NCBI RefSeq assembly: GCF_051192575.1
Contig: NZ_JBPJSQ010000006.1
Location: forward strand, 124,001 to 188,000
Source: Aestuariimicrobium soli
GTDB lineage: Bacteria; Actinomycetota; Actinomycetes; Propionibacteriales; Propionibacteriaceae
Direction of reading: 5' to 3'
DNA length: 64,000 bases
Every line of letters begins with the position of its first letter. The stretch's first letter is position 1. Positions 39,115 through 48,765 of this stretch are shown here, piece by piece. The notes under the pieces were generated by a model. The model was not told where the DNA came from, did no database searches, and worked only from the letters and a program-made list of their open reading frames with translations. The position numbers and the translations under genes were made by a program.

Positions 39115-41358
39115 GTGCTGATCGATCGCCAGGTGGCGCCATTCGTCATCGTGCAGGGCGAGCCGATGCTGGCCGCTCTGCGACGCATCGACGCCAACCA
39201 GTCCCGTATCGTGTTCGTCGTCGACGGTCATGGCCACCTGGTCGGCTCGCTCTCCGACGGTGACGTGCGGCGCTGGCTGATCGCCAGCCCCGAAAGTTCC
39301 TTGGACGCCGACTGTGCGCTGGCGGCCAACCCGCGGTGCGTGCGCGCCACCGAGGCCACACCGCACCGTGAGATCGCCGCGCTGCTCACGGCGCCGGTCA
39401 GCCACGTGCCGATCGTGGACGACGCCGGTCGCGTCGTGGCGATCGCCAGTCTCGACCGCCGGGCCCTGCAGATCGGCCGCCACCGCATCTCGTCCGACGA
39501 CCCCACGCTGCTGATCGCCGAGATCGGCAACAACCACCAGGGCAGCGTCGCGTTCGCGAAGGAACTGGTCGACCTCGCCGCCGAGTCCGGCGCCGACATC
39601 GTCAAGTTCCAGTTGCGCGACCTCGACGCCACCTACCGGCAGGCCGGAGGATCGTCCGCGGGGGAAGACCTCGGGGCCCAGTACACGCTCAACCTGCTGC
39701 AGAAGTTCTCGCTGCGGGCCGAGCAGCTGGTCGAGGTCTTCGACCACTGCCGCCATCGCGATCTCGACGTGTTCTGCACCCCCTGGGACTCACCCAGCGT
39801 GCGGGTGCTGGCCGACTACGGCGTGGCCGGGCTGAAGGTGGCCAGCGCCGATCTCACCAACCACGAGCTGCTCACTGACATGGTCGCCACCGGGCTGCCG
39901 ATGATCGTGTCGACGGGCATGAGCACCGAGGACGAGATTCGGCAGGCGGCCGACCTGCTGCGCGCCTCCGGGTCGCCGTTCGCGATGCTGCACTGCCAGT
40001 CGACCTATCCGGCGCCGTTCAAGGACATCAATCTGCGCTACCTGGCGCGGCTCGCGGAGATCTCGGGCGCGCCGGTCGGCTACTCCGGCCACGAGCGAGG
40101 ATTCCACGTGCCGTTGGCCGCGGTCGCCTTGGGTGCCCGCATCATCGAGAAGCACTTCACGACCGACCGCACCCTCGAGGGCAACGACCACAAGGTGAGC
40201 CTGCTGCCCCACGAGTTCCGGCAGATGGTCGACCGGGTGCGAGAGCTCGAGGAGTCGCTGGGCACCGGCGACGCGCGGGTGGTGTCGACCGGGGAGTCGA
40301 TGAACCGGGTCAACCTGGCGAAGTCGCTGGTGGCCAGCCGGCGCATCGAGGTGGGCGAGCGGATCACCCGCGACGCCATCGACGTGCGCTCCCCCGGCCG
40401 TGGGCTGCAACCCAACCGGATGGGCGACCTGGTCGGCCGCACCACCAACCGCGTGGTCGAGGCCGGCGACTTCTTCTACCCCGCCGACCTCACCGACCTC
40501 GCCGCCCGGGGACGGGCCTACCACTTCCGGCGGCCGTGGGGGTTGCCGGTGCGCTACCACGACCATGCGGCCCTGCTGGCCGACTCCAACCCCGACTTCC
40601 TCGAGTTCCACCTGTCGTACAAGGACGTCGAGATGGACCTCGACGAGGTCTTCGACCACCGGCTTCCCGTCGGGTTCACGGTGCACCTGCCCGACCTCTA
40701 CGCGGGCGACTTCATCGTGAACCTGGCCAGCCCCGACGACGAGGTCTGGGAGCGCTCGATCGCCGAGACCCAGAAGGTGATCGGCATCACCCGGGCGCTC
40801 ACCCGCTGGTTCACCGTCGACGAGGCCCCCGTGGTGATCGCCACCATGGGCGGCTTCACCGCCGACGGTTTCGTCGACCCCGCCGAGCGGCCGGCGATGT
40901 ATGCGCGCATCGCCCGGGCGATCGAGCGACTCGACACCAGCGACGTGCGCCTGACCGCGCAGACCCTGCCGCCGTACCCGTGGCTGATGGGCGGCCAGCA
41001 GTACCACAACCTGTTCATGGGCCTCGACGACACGGTCGACTTCTGCACCCATTACGGCCAGCGGCTGACCCTCGACATCTCGCACTCCAAGTTGGCGGCG
41101 AACTTCCACCGGCGGTCGTTCTCCGACTACGTCGAGGCGCTGGCCCCGCACACCGAGCACCTGCACGTGGTCGATGCCGAGGGCGTCGACGGTGAGGGTC
41201 CCCAGATCGGCGAGGGCGAGGTCGACTGGCCGGTGCTGGCCAAGCAACTGGACGAACTGGCACCCGGCGTCGGGTTCATTCCCGAGATCTGGATGGGCCA
41301 CACCAACAACGGCGCCGGCTTCTGGACGGCGCTCGACCGGTTGGAGCAGTGGTTCTGA
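39115..41358 (+). CDS. NeuB-type synthase fused to CBS pair and C-terminal TIM barrel
   Basis: This 747-residue protein has three parts. Residues 1-122 are a pair of CBS domains. Residues 131-385 are the NeuB barrel, which condenses a hexosamine with phosphoenolpyruvate (LLIAEIGNNHQGS, VKFQ, STGMS, YSGHE and EKHFT). Residues 400-460 are an antifreeze-like SAF domain. Residues 466-747 form another TIM barrel resembling sugar-phosphate isomerases (HLHVVDAEG, IPEIWMGHTNNG). Typical NeuB has about 350 residues. The GTG is preceded by GAGAGGGG. The CBS pair may bind a nucleotide and the last barrel may act on the precursor sugar; both roles are inferred. Confidence 0.85.
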   Translation: MLIDRQVAPFVIVQGEPMLAALRRIDANQSRIVFVVDGHGHLVGSLSDGDVRRWLIASPESSLDADCALAANPRCVRATEATPHREIAALLTAPVSHVPIVDDAGRVVAIASLDRRALQIGRHRISSDDPTLLIAEIGNNHQGSVAFAKELVDLAAESGADIVKFQLRDLDATYRQAGGSSAGEDLGAQYTLNLLQKFSLRAEQLVEVFDHCRHRDLDVFCTPWDSPSVRVLADYGVAGLKVASADLTNHELLTDMVATGLPMIVSTGMSTEDEIRQAADLLRASGSPFAMLHCQSTYPAPFKDINLRYLARLAEISGAPVGYSGHERGFHVPLAAVALGARIIEKHFTTDRTLEGNDHKVSLLPHEFRQMVDRVRELEESLGTGDARVVSTGESMNRVNLAKSLVASRRIEVGERITRDAIDVRSPGRGLQPNRMGDLVGRTTNRVVEAGDFFYPADLTDLAARGRAYHFRRPWGLPVRYHDHAALLADSNPDFLEFHLSYKDVEMDLDEVFDHRLPVGFTVHLPDLYAGDFIVNLASPDDEVWERSIAETQKVIGITRALTRWFTVDEAPVVIATMGGFTADGFVDPAERPAMYARIARAIERLDTSDVRLTAQTLPPYPWLMGGQQYHNLFMGLDDTVDFCTHYGQRLTLDISHSKLAANFHRRSFSDYVEALAPHTEHLHVVDAEGVDGEGPQIGEGEVDWPVLAKQLDELAPGVGFIPEIWMGHTNNGAGFWTALDRLEQWF

Positions 41359-42488
41359 TGACCGCGCCCGGGGTCGACGCGCTGACGGCCGACCGCACGG
41401 TTCTGCTGGTGGTGCCGGTCTCGAACCTGGCTGGCGTGGCCCGCCACGTCATCGACCTCATGCGCGTCGGCGTTCCCGGTTGGCAACTCACGGTCGCCGC
41501 GCCCGAGGGCCCGTTGCTGGACGAGGTGCGCTCCCTGCCGCGAGCCAGGTCAGGCGTGAGCGCCGTTCCGGTCGCCATCGAACCCGCCGAGGGTGACCGA
41601 CCCGGCGTGCGCACCGATCTCGCGGTGCGGCGACTGCGCAGCCTGGTGCGGGAGATGCGACCGGCGATCGTGCATTCGCACCTGGCGCGGGCCGATCTGC
41701 TGGCCGCCATGGCCACGGTGGGGCTGCCGCCCCGACTGGTCTCGACCGAGCACCACATTCCACCTGACCGCTTCATGTTCCACTCGACGCCCGCCCGGGC
41801 CCGCACGATGGAGGCGATCCATCACCTTCGGCTGCGGCGTTTTCGGGGCCTGGTCGCGGTCAGCGACTCGACCCGCCGCGACATGGTGCGCTGGTGGCAC
41901 CCCACCCAGCCGGTGCGGGTCATCCTCAACGGGGTCGACCGCCGCCGCGCGAGTCCCCGCCCCGAGCCGGGCCTGAGGTTCCTCTCCCTCACCCGGTTGT
42001 CACCGGAGAAGAACGTCGAGATGTCGGTGCGGGCGTTCGCGCGCATCGCCGGGATGCACCCGGAGGCCACGCTGACGGTTGCGGGAGCCGGGGAGTGCCT
42101 GCCCGCACTGCGAGGCCTGGCCGCCGACCTCGGGGTGGCCGACCGGGTCTCCTTTCCCGGCTTCGTCGACGCCGACCAGGCCATGGCCAGCCACGACGTC
42201 GTGCTGCAGCCCTCGAAGTCCGACAACTGCTCCTACACGCTGCTCGACGCGGTCTCCGAGGGAATGGGGGTGGCGGCCAGCCCGATCGGCGGCAACCCCG
42301 AGATCCTGCCCGACCACTGCATCGCCGCCCTCGACGACCTCGACGGGTTCGTCGCCGTCGCCCTCGAGCAGGCGCTGCGGCCCGACCGTCGTCCGACCCT
42401 GCCCGCGCGTGTGCCCACCGTGGTGGGCATGGCCGCCCAGCTGAGCGACGTGTACGACCGGGTGATGCGTGGGGAGCGGGCGGCATGA
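41358..42488 (+). CDS. family 4 glycosyltransferase
   Basis: This 376-residue GT-B enzyme has the donor domain signature LSLTRLSPEKNVEMSVRAF (about 200), a glycine-rich loop, and a C-terminal LLDAVSEGMGVAASPIGGNPE (about 300) in place of the usual E-x7-E motif. The start ATG shares one base with the upstream stop (TGATG). It is one of seven consecutive transferases in the block. Confidence 0.85.
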   Translation: MTAPGVDALTADRTVLLVVPVSNLAGVARHVIDLMRVGVPGWQLTVAAPEGPLLDEVRSLPRARSGVSAVPVAIEPAEGDRPGVRTDLAVRRLRSLVREMRPAIVHSHLARADLLAAMATVGLPPRLVSTEHHIPPDRFMFHSTPARARTMEAIHHLRLRRFRGLVAVSDSTRRDMVRWWHPTQPVRVILNGVDRRRASPRPEPGLRFLSLTRLSPEKNVEMSVRAFARIAGMHPEATLTVAGAGECLPALRGLAADLGVADRVSFPGFVDADQAMASHDVVLQPSKSDNCSYTLLDAVSEGMGVAASPIGGNPEILPDHCIAALDDLDGFVAVALEQALRPDRRPTLPARVPTVVGMAAQLSDVYDRVMRGERAA

Positions 42489-43489
42489 GGCTGGTCTTCG
42501 ACGCCCGCTGGGCCGGGCGCCACGGCATCGGACGATTCGCCCGCGAGTTGCGTCCCCGACTGGCCGGCAGTGTCGTCGACGTGCACGGTGCCCACCCGGT
42601 CTCGCCGCGCGGACTGATCGAGAGCGAACTGTTGCCGCACCGGGCGGCGGGCGGCCACGAGCGGAGCGCGACCTGGTTCTCGCCCGGCTACACCCCCTGC
42701 CTGAGCTGGCGGGGACCGCACGCCTTCACGGTGCACGACCTGATTCACCTCGAGGTCGAGGGGGAACGCTCCCGGGCCAAGGACGCCTACTACCGGCAGG
42801 TGGTGCGCCGAGCGGTGCGCCGCCCTCGCGGTGCGGTGCTGACCGTCAGCGAGTACAGCCGCGATCGGATCGCCGACTGGGCCGGCGTCGACCCGGCCCG
42901 GATCACGGTGGTCGGCAACGGCGTCGACGACCTCTTCCGGCCCGACGGTGCCGCTGCTGCGAGCCACAGCCCGTACCTGCTGCACGTCGGCAACCCCAAA
43001 CCGCACCGGAACCTCGACCGGGTGCTGCAGGCACTGGCCGGGCTGCCCGACGTCACCCTGCGGCTGGTGACCGCTCCCGATCGCTCGCTGCTCGACCGGG
43101 CCGCCGCGCTGGGCGTCGCCGATCGGATCGGGTTCGAGACCGACGTGGACGATGCCCGCCTGGCCGCCCTGTACCGCGGCGCCCGCACGGTGGTGGTGGC
43201 CTCCCTGCACGAGGGCTTCGGTCTGCCTGCCCTCGAGGGCATGGCCTGCGGCGTGCCGGTGGTCGCGTCGAACAGCACCTCGCTCCCCGAGGTGGTGGCC
43301 GACGCGGCTGTGGTCGTGGACCCCACCGACGTGGAGGCGATCCGGCACGGCATCGAACAAACCCTGACCAACGAGGACCTGCGCCGCCGACTGGCCACGG
43401 CCGGCCCCCTCCGCGCTGCCCACTTCCGGTGGGACGCCGTCGCCGACCGGGTGAACGCCGCCCTGGCCGCCGAGGCGGGTGAGCCATGA
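42485..43489 (+). CDS. family 4 glycosyltransferase (mannosyltransferase-like)
   Basis: This 334-residue GT-B enzyme has the N-terminal RLVFDARWAGRHGIGRFARE, the linker GNGVDDLFRP (about 145) and the E-x7-E motif in SLHEGFGLPALEGMACGVP (about 245). The full motif set supports an active retaining transferase. It overlaps the genes on both sides by four bases, so it should be made together with them. Confidence 0.88.
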   Translation: MRLVFDARWAGRHGIGRFARELRPRLAGSVVDVHGAHPVSPRGLIESELLPHRAAGGHERSATWFSPGYTPCLSWRGPHAFTVHDLIHLEVEGERSRAKDAYYRQVVRRAVRRPRGAVLTVSEYSRDRIADWAGVDPARITVVGNGVDDLFRPDGAAAASHSPYLLHVGNPKPHRNLDRVLQALAGLPDVTLRLVTAPDRSLLDRAAALGVADRIGFETDVDDARLAALYRGARTVVVASLHEGFGLPALEGMACGVPVVASNSTSLPEVVADAAVVVDPTDVEAIRHGIEQTLTNEDLRRRLATAGPLRAAHFRWDAVADRVNAALAAEAGEP

Positions 43490-44607
43490 AGGTCGCCCTC
43501 GCCCACGACTACCTCACCCAGCGCGGCGGCGCCGAACGGGTCGCCCTCGAGCTCACCCGGGTCTTCCCCGGCGCCGAGCTGTTTACCTCGCTCTACTCAC
43601 CGCCGGACACCTTCCCCGAGTTCCGCGAGGTGCCGGTGCGCACCTCGGTGCTGAACCGGGTCGCGGCCCTGCGCCGCAACTTTCGGCTCGGGCTGCCGCT
43701 GTTCGGCTGGGCCTTCGGGCGCGCTCGCGCGGGCAGCGATGCCGAGGTGATGGTGGTCTCGACGACCGGCTTCGCCCACGGCATCCGCACCGAGGCACCC
43801 ACGCTGGTCTACTGCCACTCCCCGGCCCGCTTCCTCTACCTGGCCGACGAGTACCTCGGCCGCCGCTGGTTCACCTCGCCGCAGGGGTGGGTGCTGAAGG
43901 CCCTTCGTCCCCCACTGGTGGCCTGGGACCAACGCGCCGCTCGTTCGGCCGCCGCCTACCTGTGCAATTCCACGGTGGTGCGCGACCGCATCCGCGCCGT
44001 CTACGGCATCGAGGCGACGGTGGTTCCCCCGCCCGCGGGCCTCGACCCGGCCGGCCCGCGCGAGCCGGTCGGGCAGTTGGCCGACTGGCCCGACCATCAC
44101 CTGTTGGTCAGCCGACTGCTGCCCTACAAGAACGTCGATCGGGCCATCGACGCCTTCCGCGCACTGCCGGACGAACGGTTGCTGGTGGTCGGACGAGGCC
44201 CCCAGCGCGACCAGCTGGCGGCACGGCTGCCGGCCAACGTCCGGCTCGCGGAAGGCCTCAGTGACGCGCAACTGCGCACGGCCTACGCCGGGGCGCGCGC
44301 CGTGATCGCCCCCAGCCACGAGGACTTCGGGCTGACACCGGTGGAGGGTTTCGGTTTCGGGGTGCCGACCCTCGCGCTGCGGGCGGGCGGCTACCTCGAC
44401 ACCGTGGTCGAGGGGGTCAGCGGCTGGTTCTTCGACGAGCCCGACGCCGCGGCGATCGCGTCGGCCGTGCGCCGGCTGGCGGCCGAACCGCTGGCCCGCG
44501 AGCCGATCCTCGAGCACGCTCGCCGGTTCTCCCCCGAGGTGTTCGCCGAGGCACTCCGATCGGCCGCCGCCAGGGTCGCCGCAGGTCAGGGGGGCCATCA
44601 TGACTGA
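43486..44607 (+). CDS. family 4 glycosyltransferase
   Basis: This 373-residue GT-B enzyme starts KVALAHDYLTQRGGAERVAL and has a central SPARFLYLADEYLG. The donor motif is PSHEDFGLTPVEGFGFGVP (about 285). The layout matches the WbaZ/mannosyltransferase type. It overlaps the upstream gene by four and the downstream gene by eight bases. Confidence 0.88.
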   Translation: MKVALAHDYLTQRGGAERVALELTRVFPGAELFTSLYSPPDTFPEFREVPVRTSVLNRVAALRRNFRLGLPLFGWAFGRARAGSDAEVMVVSTTGFAHGIRTEAPTLVYCHSPARFLYLADEYLGRRWFTSPQGWVLKALRPPLVAWDQRAARSAAAYLCNSTVVRDRIRAVYGIEATVVPPPAGLDPAGPREPVGQLADWPDHHLLVSRLLPYKNVDRAIDAFRALPDERLLVVGRGPQRDQLAARLPANVRLAEGLSDAQLRTAYAGARAVIAPSHEDFGLTPVEGFGFGVPTLALRAGGYLDTVVEGVSGWFFDEPDAAAIASAVRRLAAEPLAREPILEHARRFSPEVFAEALRSAAARVAAGQGGHHD

Positions 44608-45610
44608 GCCCGGGAGGCCCGACGTCGAGGCGCCAGACATCGAGGGGCCTGAGTTCGAGGGGCCAGATATCGAGGTGCCCGAGTTCGAGGCGTCGGTGAT
44701 CATCCCCGTGCGCAACGGCGAGGCCTGGATCGGCGATCAACTTCGCGCCCTGGCCGAGCAGACCTTCACCGGATCGTGGGAGGTGGTGATCGCCGACAAC
44801 GGGTCGACCGACGGCACCCGCCGGGTCGTCCGCGAACTGGCCCCGGAGATCGGGGTGCCCGTCAGGATCGCCGATGCCTCCGGGCGCGCCGGCATCTGCC
44901 ACGCCCGCAACGCCGGGGCCCTGGCCGCCCGAGGGCGACTGCTGGCGTTCTGCGACTGTGACGACCGGGTGAGCGAGCAGTGGCTCGAGGCCGCCGTCGA
45001 CGCCAGCCAGGACGGCGAGGTGGTGGCCGGGCTCAACCGTGAACTGCAGGAGCCGGTGCAGCACCCCGATGCCCCGGCGATCAATCCCGGCGGGATCATC
45101 CACGGCTACCAGGCGATCCTGTTCATCGGCTGCAACTTCGCGGTGCGACGGGACGCCTACTTCGCCCTCGGTGGCTTCGACGAGTCGTTGCCCCCCTACG
45201 GCTGCGACGACAGCGAGTTCGCCCTCCGCGCCAATGCCGCCGGCTGCACCTTCGTGGGCGAGGAGGCGATGCTGGTGTGGTTCCGCACCACCACGGGGCT
45301 GCGGCGACTCGTCCGCAAGGTCTATCTGTCGGGCAAGGCCGAGACGATCATGTGGCATCGCCACCCCGAACGGTTCGGCCCCCGACTGGGAGTGAAGGCA
45401 TCGACGATCGCGCTGCTGCGCACGCCGTGGGCGCTGCGGGGCGGCGGGCTGCCCGATCGTCGTCAGCGGGCCCGCTACCTGCTGACCCGCGTCGCGCACG
45501 TGGTCACCGAGCTCGAACTGCTGCGCGGGCGCCACTCCCGTGAGGCGTGGTTGGTCAGCGCGGACGACCCCCCACCGGGAGTCGAAGAGGTCTGCGGGGG
45601 TGCGTCGTGA
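44600..45610 (+). CDS. family 2 glycosyltransferase with pentapeptide-repeat N-terminus
   Basis: This 336-residue GT-A enzyme has a nucleotide-binding ADNGSTDGTRR (about 64), metal motif CDCDD (about 117) and YGCDDSEFALRA (about 200). Residues 8-32 before the catalytic domain are five acidic pentapeptides of the form (D/E)(I/F/V)E(G/V/A)P, encoded by 15-bp repeats and absent from its relatives at 36314 and 59316. It overlaps both neighbours. Confidence 0.85.
   Translation: MTEPGRPDVEAPDIEGPEFEGPDIEVPEFEASVIIPVRNGEAWIGDQLRALAEQTFTGSWEVVIADNGSTDGTRRVVRELAPEIGVPVRIADASGRAGICHARNAGALAARGRLLAFCDCDDRVSEQWLEAAVDASQDGEVVAGLNRELQEPVQHPDAPAINPGGIIHGYQAILFIGCNFAVRRDAYFALGGFDESLPPYGCDDSEFALRANAAGCTFVGEEAMLVWFRTTTGLRRLVRKVYLSGKAETIMWHRHPERFGPRLGVKASTIALLRTPWALRGGGLPDRRQRARYLLTRVAHVVTELELLRGRHSREAWLVSADDPPPGVEEVCGGAS
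44621..44695 (+). repeat. 15-bp minisatellite, five in-frame units
   Basis: Five 15-bp units encode acidic pentapeptides ahead of the catalytic domain of the family 2 glycosyltransferase. Confidence 0.75.
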
Positions 45611-46599
45611 GAGCAACAGTCGTGGTCCCCAGCCGCGGCGGCGCGCGCCGCCTGCCGCTGCTGCTGGCCACGCTGGCCGCGCAGACCCACCCCGACTGGG
45701 AGGCCGTGGTGGTGCTCGACGGCGACGTCGACGGTTCGGAGTCAGTGGTGCGCCGCTTCGCCGACGTCCATGACGACCTCGCCGTGCGCACGGTCGTGTT
45801 CCCCGAGAACCGTGGCCGGGTTGCCGCCCTCAATGCCGGCTTCGCCGAGGCCACGGGCGACGTGCTCATCCGCGCCGACGACGACTTCGAACTGTCGCCG
45901 GGGCACGTGGCCGCCCACGTCGCCCCGCACGAGGCGGCCGCGGCCCGCGGCGAGCGGGTGGGAGTCGTCGGCCTGCCCGAGAACGTCGCCCCCGACAACG
46001 CCTACGCCCGCGCCTACGGGGCCTGGGCCGACCAGACCGGACGAGCGAACGCCCGCGCCACGCCCCCCGACGAGCGGTGGCGGCTGTGGGGAGGCAATGT
46101 CTCGTGCACCCGAGAGGTCTACGTCGAGCTCGGCGGCTACGACGCCCGCTACCGCGGCTACGGCTGGGAAGACCTCGACTTCGGCTACCGCCTGCGGGCC
46201 CTGGGCATCCCCATCGAATTGGCCGACGGCGCCACCGTGCGTCACCACCTGGCCTCGGTGACCACCGCCATCCGGGCCCGCCGCGCCTGGGACTCGGGAG
46301 CGGCCCGGGCACGGTTCGAGCAGATCCACGGGCCGGGGTCGTCCGGTCGGGCCGTTCCGCTGGGGGACGATCCGTGGAACCGACTGGTGCGCGCCTCCGC
46401 GAACCGCCTCGACGAACGCCGGCTCGACCGATGGACGGCGACCGTCGACCGGATGCTGCCCGTGGTGCCGCGCCCCGTGGGTCGCAAGCTGGTCGCGTGG
46501 GCGGTCGAGTCGGCTGCCGTGGCCGGGTTCACCACGGCCGCGCACGCCCAGGGACCCGCGGCTGGTAACCGGCCGGCTCCGGGCGGGAGTCCCTCGTGA
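45607..46599 (+). CDS. family 2 glycosyltransferase
   Basis: This 330-residue GT-A enzyme has ATVVVPSRGGARRLPLLL at the start and the metal motif RADDDFELS (about 96). An acceptor motif is in GYGWEDLDFGYRL (about 188). GTG 45607 overlaps the upstream stop as GTGA. The C-terminal 80 residues lack clear membrane segments, so the protein is peripheral or cytoplasmic. Confidence 0.85.
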   Translation: MRATVVVPSRGGARRLPLLLATLAAQTHPDWEAVVVLDGDVDGSESVVRRFADVHDDLAVRTVVFPENRGRVAALNAGFAEATGDVLIRADDDFELSPGHVAAHVAPHEAAAARGERVGVVGLPENVAPDNAYARAYGAWADQTGRANARATPPDERWRLWGGNVSCTREVYVELGGYDARYRGYGWEDLDFGYRLRALGIPIELADGATVRHHLASVTTAIRARRAWDSGAARARFEQIHGPGSSGRAVPLGDDPWNRLVRASANRLDERRLDRWTATVDRMLPVVPRPVGRKLVAWAVESAAVAGFTTAAHAQGPAAGNRPAPGGSPS

Positions 46600-47795
46600 C
46601 CGGTCCGCTCGTGGTCGTCATGCCGGGCCTGCTCAATGGCGGTGGCGCCGAACGGTACGCAGTCGGGCTGGCGGCGGCGCTGCGCGGGCTCACACCGCCG
46701 GCAACCGCCGTGGTGCTGGCCACCGATCGCGGCGAGGTGCCCGAGTTCGAGCGCCACTTCGGCATCGACCTGACCGGCGTTCGGGTCGTCCACCTGCCCA
46801 CCCCACCCTCGTGGTCGAGGCGGCTGCCCACCTCGCTGTTCGATCTGGTCGAGGAACTTGGGTGGACGGGGGCCCTGCGGCGGCTGGGCCCGTCCGTGCA
46901 GTTCACCTGCCTGTACAAGGCCGAACTGCCCGGGGTGGCCAGCGACCGCAATGTCTACGTCTGCCATTTCCCGCACCGTCGTGACCACCGCTGGCGACCG
47001 TGGTGGCGGGCCGCCGCCATGGCAGTGGTTGCCCGGGCGCGCCGCGGGCTGCTGGGCCACGGCCCAGACGCGCTGGGCAGCTACGACACCATCGTCGCCA
47101 ACTCCGGCTTCACGGCCAACCACGTGCGGTCACGCTGGGGCCGCACCGCGGTGGTCGTGCCGCCCCCGTGCTCCCCCATGGAGGCTGACGCGACCCGTCG
47201 CCGTCAGATCGTGGCCGTCGGCCGCATCGAACGACCCGTGCCCGGAGTGCCCAACAAGCGACACGACGTGCTCGTCGACGCCTTCTGCACCCTCACCGAC
47301 CTGCACGACCAGGGGTGGGAACTGCAGCTGGCCGGCACCTGCCCGAACGATCAGCAGGATTACCTCGCATCGCTGCGCGACCGCGCCCAGGGAGCCCCGG
47401 TCACCCTGCACCCCAACCTCCCGCATGCCGACCTCGCGACGCTCTACGCGTCGTCGACGATCTTCTGGCACGCCCAGGGGTTCGGGGAGTCGGTCACCGA
47501 GCACCCCGAGACGCAGGAGCACTTCGGCATCACCACCGTCGAGGCGATGAGCGCCGGGGTGATCCCGGTCGTCATCGACACGGCCGGCCCCCGCGAGGTG
47601 GTGGCGCCCGTGGCCGGGGCCGAACGGTGGATCACCCTCGACGACCTGGCCGCGGCCACCCGCAGGGTCGCATCGCTGACGGAGAGCGAACGCGCCAGCA
47701 TCGAGGGCGCCTGCCGGGCCCGCGCCGCCGAGTTCTCACCCGACGCCTTCACCGCGAGGATCGCCGCCCTGCTCGGGAGCGACCGTGAGCGCTGA
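46596..47795 (+). CDS. family 4 glycosyltransferase
   Basis: This 399-residue GT-B enzyme has MPGLLNGGGAERYAVGLAAA near the start and a linker near VVVPPPCSPM. The donor-binding region is in QEHFGITTVEAMSAGVIPVV (about 307). ALG11-like features (FWHAQGFGES) suggest a mannosyl-type transferase, but the sugar is not certain. Both ends overlap neighbouring genes. Confidence 0.85.
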   Translation: MTGPLVVVMPGLLNGGGAERYAVGLAAALRGLTPPATAVVLATDRGEVPEFERHFGIDLTGVRVVHLPTPPSWSRRLPTSLFDLVEELGWTGALRRLGPSVQFTCLYKAELPGVASDRNVYVCHFPHRRDHRWRPWWRAAAMAVVARARRGLLGHGPDALGSYDTIVANSGFTANHVRSRWGRTAVVVPPPCSPMEADATRRRQIVAVGRIERPVPGVPNKRHDVLVDAFCTLTDLHDQGWELQLAGTCPNDQQDYLASLRDRAQGAPVTLHPNLPHADLATLYASSTIFWHAQGFGESVTEHPETQEHFGITTVEAMSAGVIPVVIDTAGPREVVAPVAGAERWITLDDLAAATRRVASLTESERASIEGACRARAAEFSPDAFTARIAALLGSDRER

Positions 47796-48765
47796 CCGCC
47801 CCGGGGTGACCGTGGTCGTCGTCGCCTACAACCATCGAGAACACGTCGAAGAGGCCCTCGCCTCGGTGCTCGCGCAGACGCTGCCCCCGGCCCGGGTGCT
47901 GGTGATCGACGACGCATCGCCCGACGGCACCAGCGAGGTCGTCCGGGCCTGGTGTGCCGAGCACGCCCCCACGTGGGAACTCGACCTGCACGACCACAAT
48001 CTGGGCCTGTGCGCCGGACTCAACCGCGCGCTCGCCACCATCGACACCCCGCTGTACGCCTACCTCTCCGGCGACGACCTGATGCGCCCCGATCGCCTCA
48101 GTCGTCAGGTCAACGCCTGGGTCGACGACGGACGACGGGCCGCCCTCGTCTACAGCGACGCCCGGGTCATCGACGAGCGGGGGGACGTGATCGCCCCCAG
48201 CCTGCGGACCGTGCACGGCTGGCCGGAGCCGGCCAGCGGCCGGGTGGTCACAGACCTGGTGGTCTGGAACTGGATCGTGGCCGCCTCGGTGTTGCTGGTC
48301 ACCGACCGGGTGCGGCAGGTCGGGGGCTACGACGAGCGTTGGTTCTACGAGGACCATGATCTGTGGCTTCGGCTCGCCGCCCGTCACCCGGTGCTGGCGG
48401 TCGACGACCCGCTGGTGAGCTTTCGGCAACTCGCCACCTCGCTGGGCTCGACCCGGCTCACCGACCTCGACCCCGACCACCTCGGTGCGCGGGTCGCCAT
48501 GCTCACCAAACTGTTCGGCATCGACGCCGACCTCGACGAGGCCCTGCGCAGGCACGTGCCACCGCGCGCGATCCAGCTGTGGCGCACGGGCGCCCACCCC
48601 GAGGTGGCGCGCGAAGGCTTCACCAAGGCGGCGGCAGGTCGAGCCGCCCCGAACCTGCGCCTCCGGGCCCTGCTGATCGGGCTCGGGGTGCGGCGCGAGC
48701 CCGAGGTCTTCTCCCGGGTGTCGAGGGTGGCAGCGCGCCTCAGGTCGGGCCGCTCCGGCCAATGA
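47785..48765 (+). CDS. family 2 glycosyltransferase
   Basis: This 326-residue GT-A enzyme has TVVVVAYNHREHVEEALASV at the start, IDDASPDGT (about 42), the metal motif LSGDDLMRPDR (about 93) and an FYEDHDLWLRLA acceptor motif (about 191). It is the last gene of the plus block. Its 3' end overlaps the convergent transferase gene by 26 bases, so no separate terminator fits between them. Confidence 0.87.
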   Translation: MSADRPGVTVVVVAYNHREHVEEALASVLAQTLPPARVLVIDDASPDGTSEVVRAWCAEHAPTWELDLHDHNLGLCAGLNRALATIDTPLYAYLSGDDLMRPDRLSRQVNAWVDDGRRAALVYSDARVIDERGDVIAPSLRTVHGWPEPASGRVVTDLVVWNWIVAASVLLVTDRVRQVGGYDERWFYEDHDLWLRLAARHPVLAVDDPLVSFRQLATSLGSTRLTDLDPDHLGARVAMLTKLFGIDADLDEALRRHVPPRAIQLWRTGAHPEVAREGFTKAAAGRAAPNLRLRALLIGLGVRREPEVFSRVSRVAARLRSGRSGQ

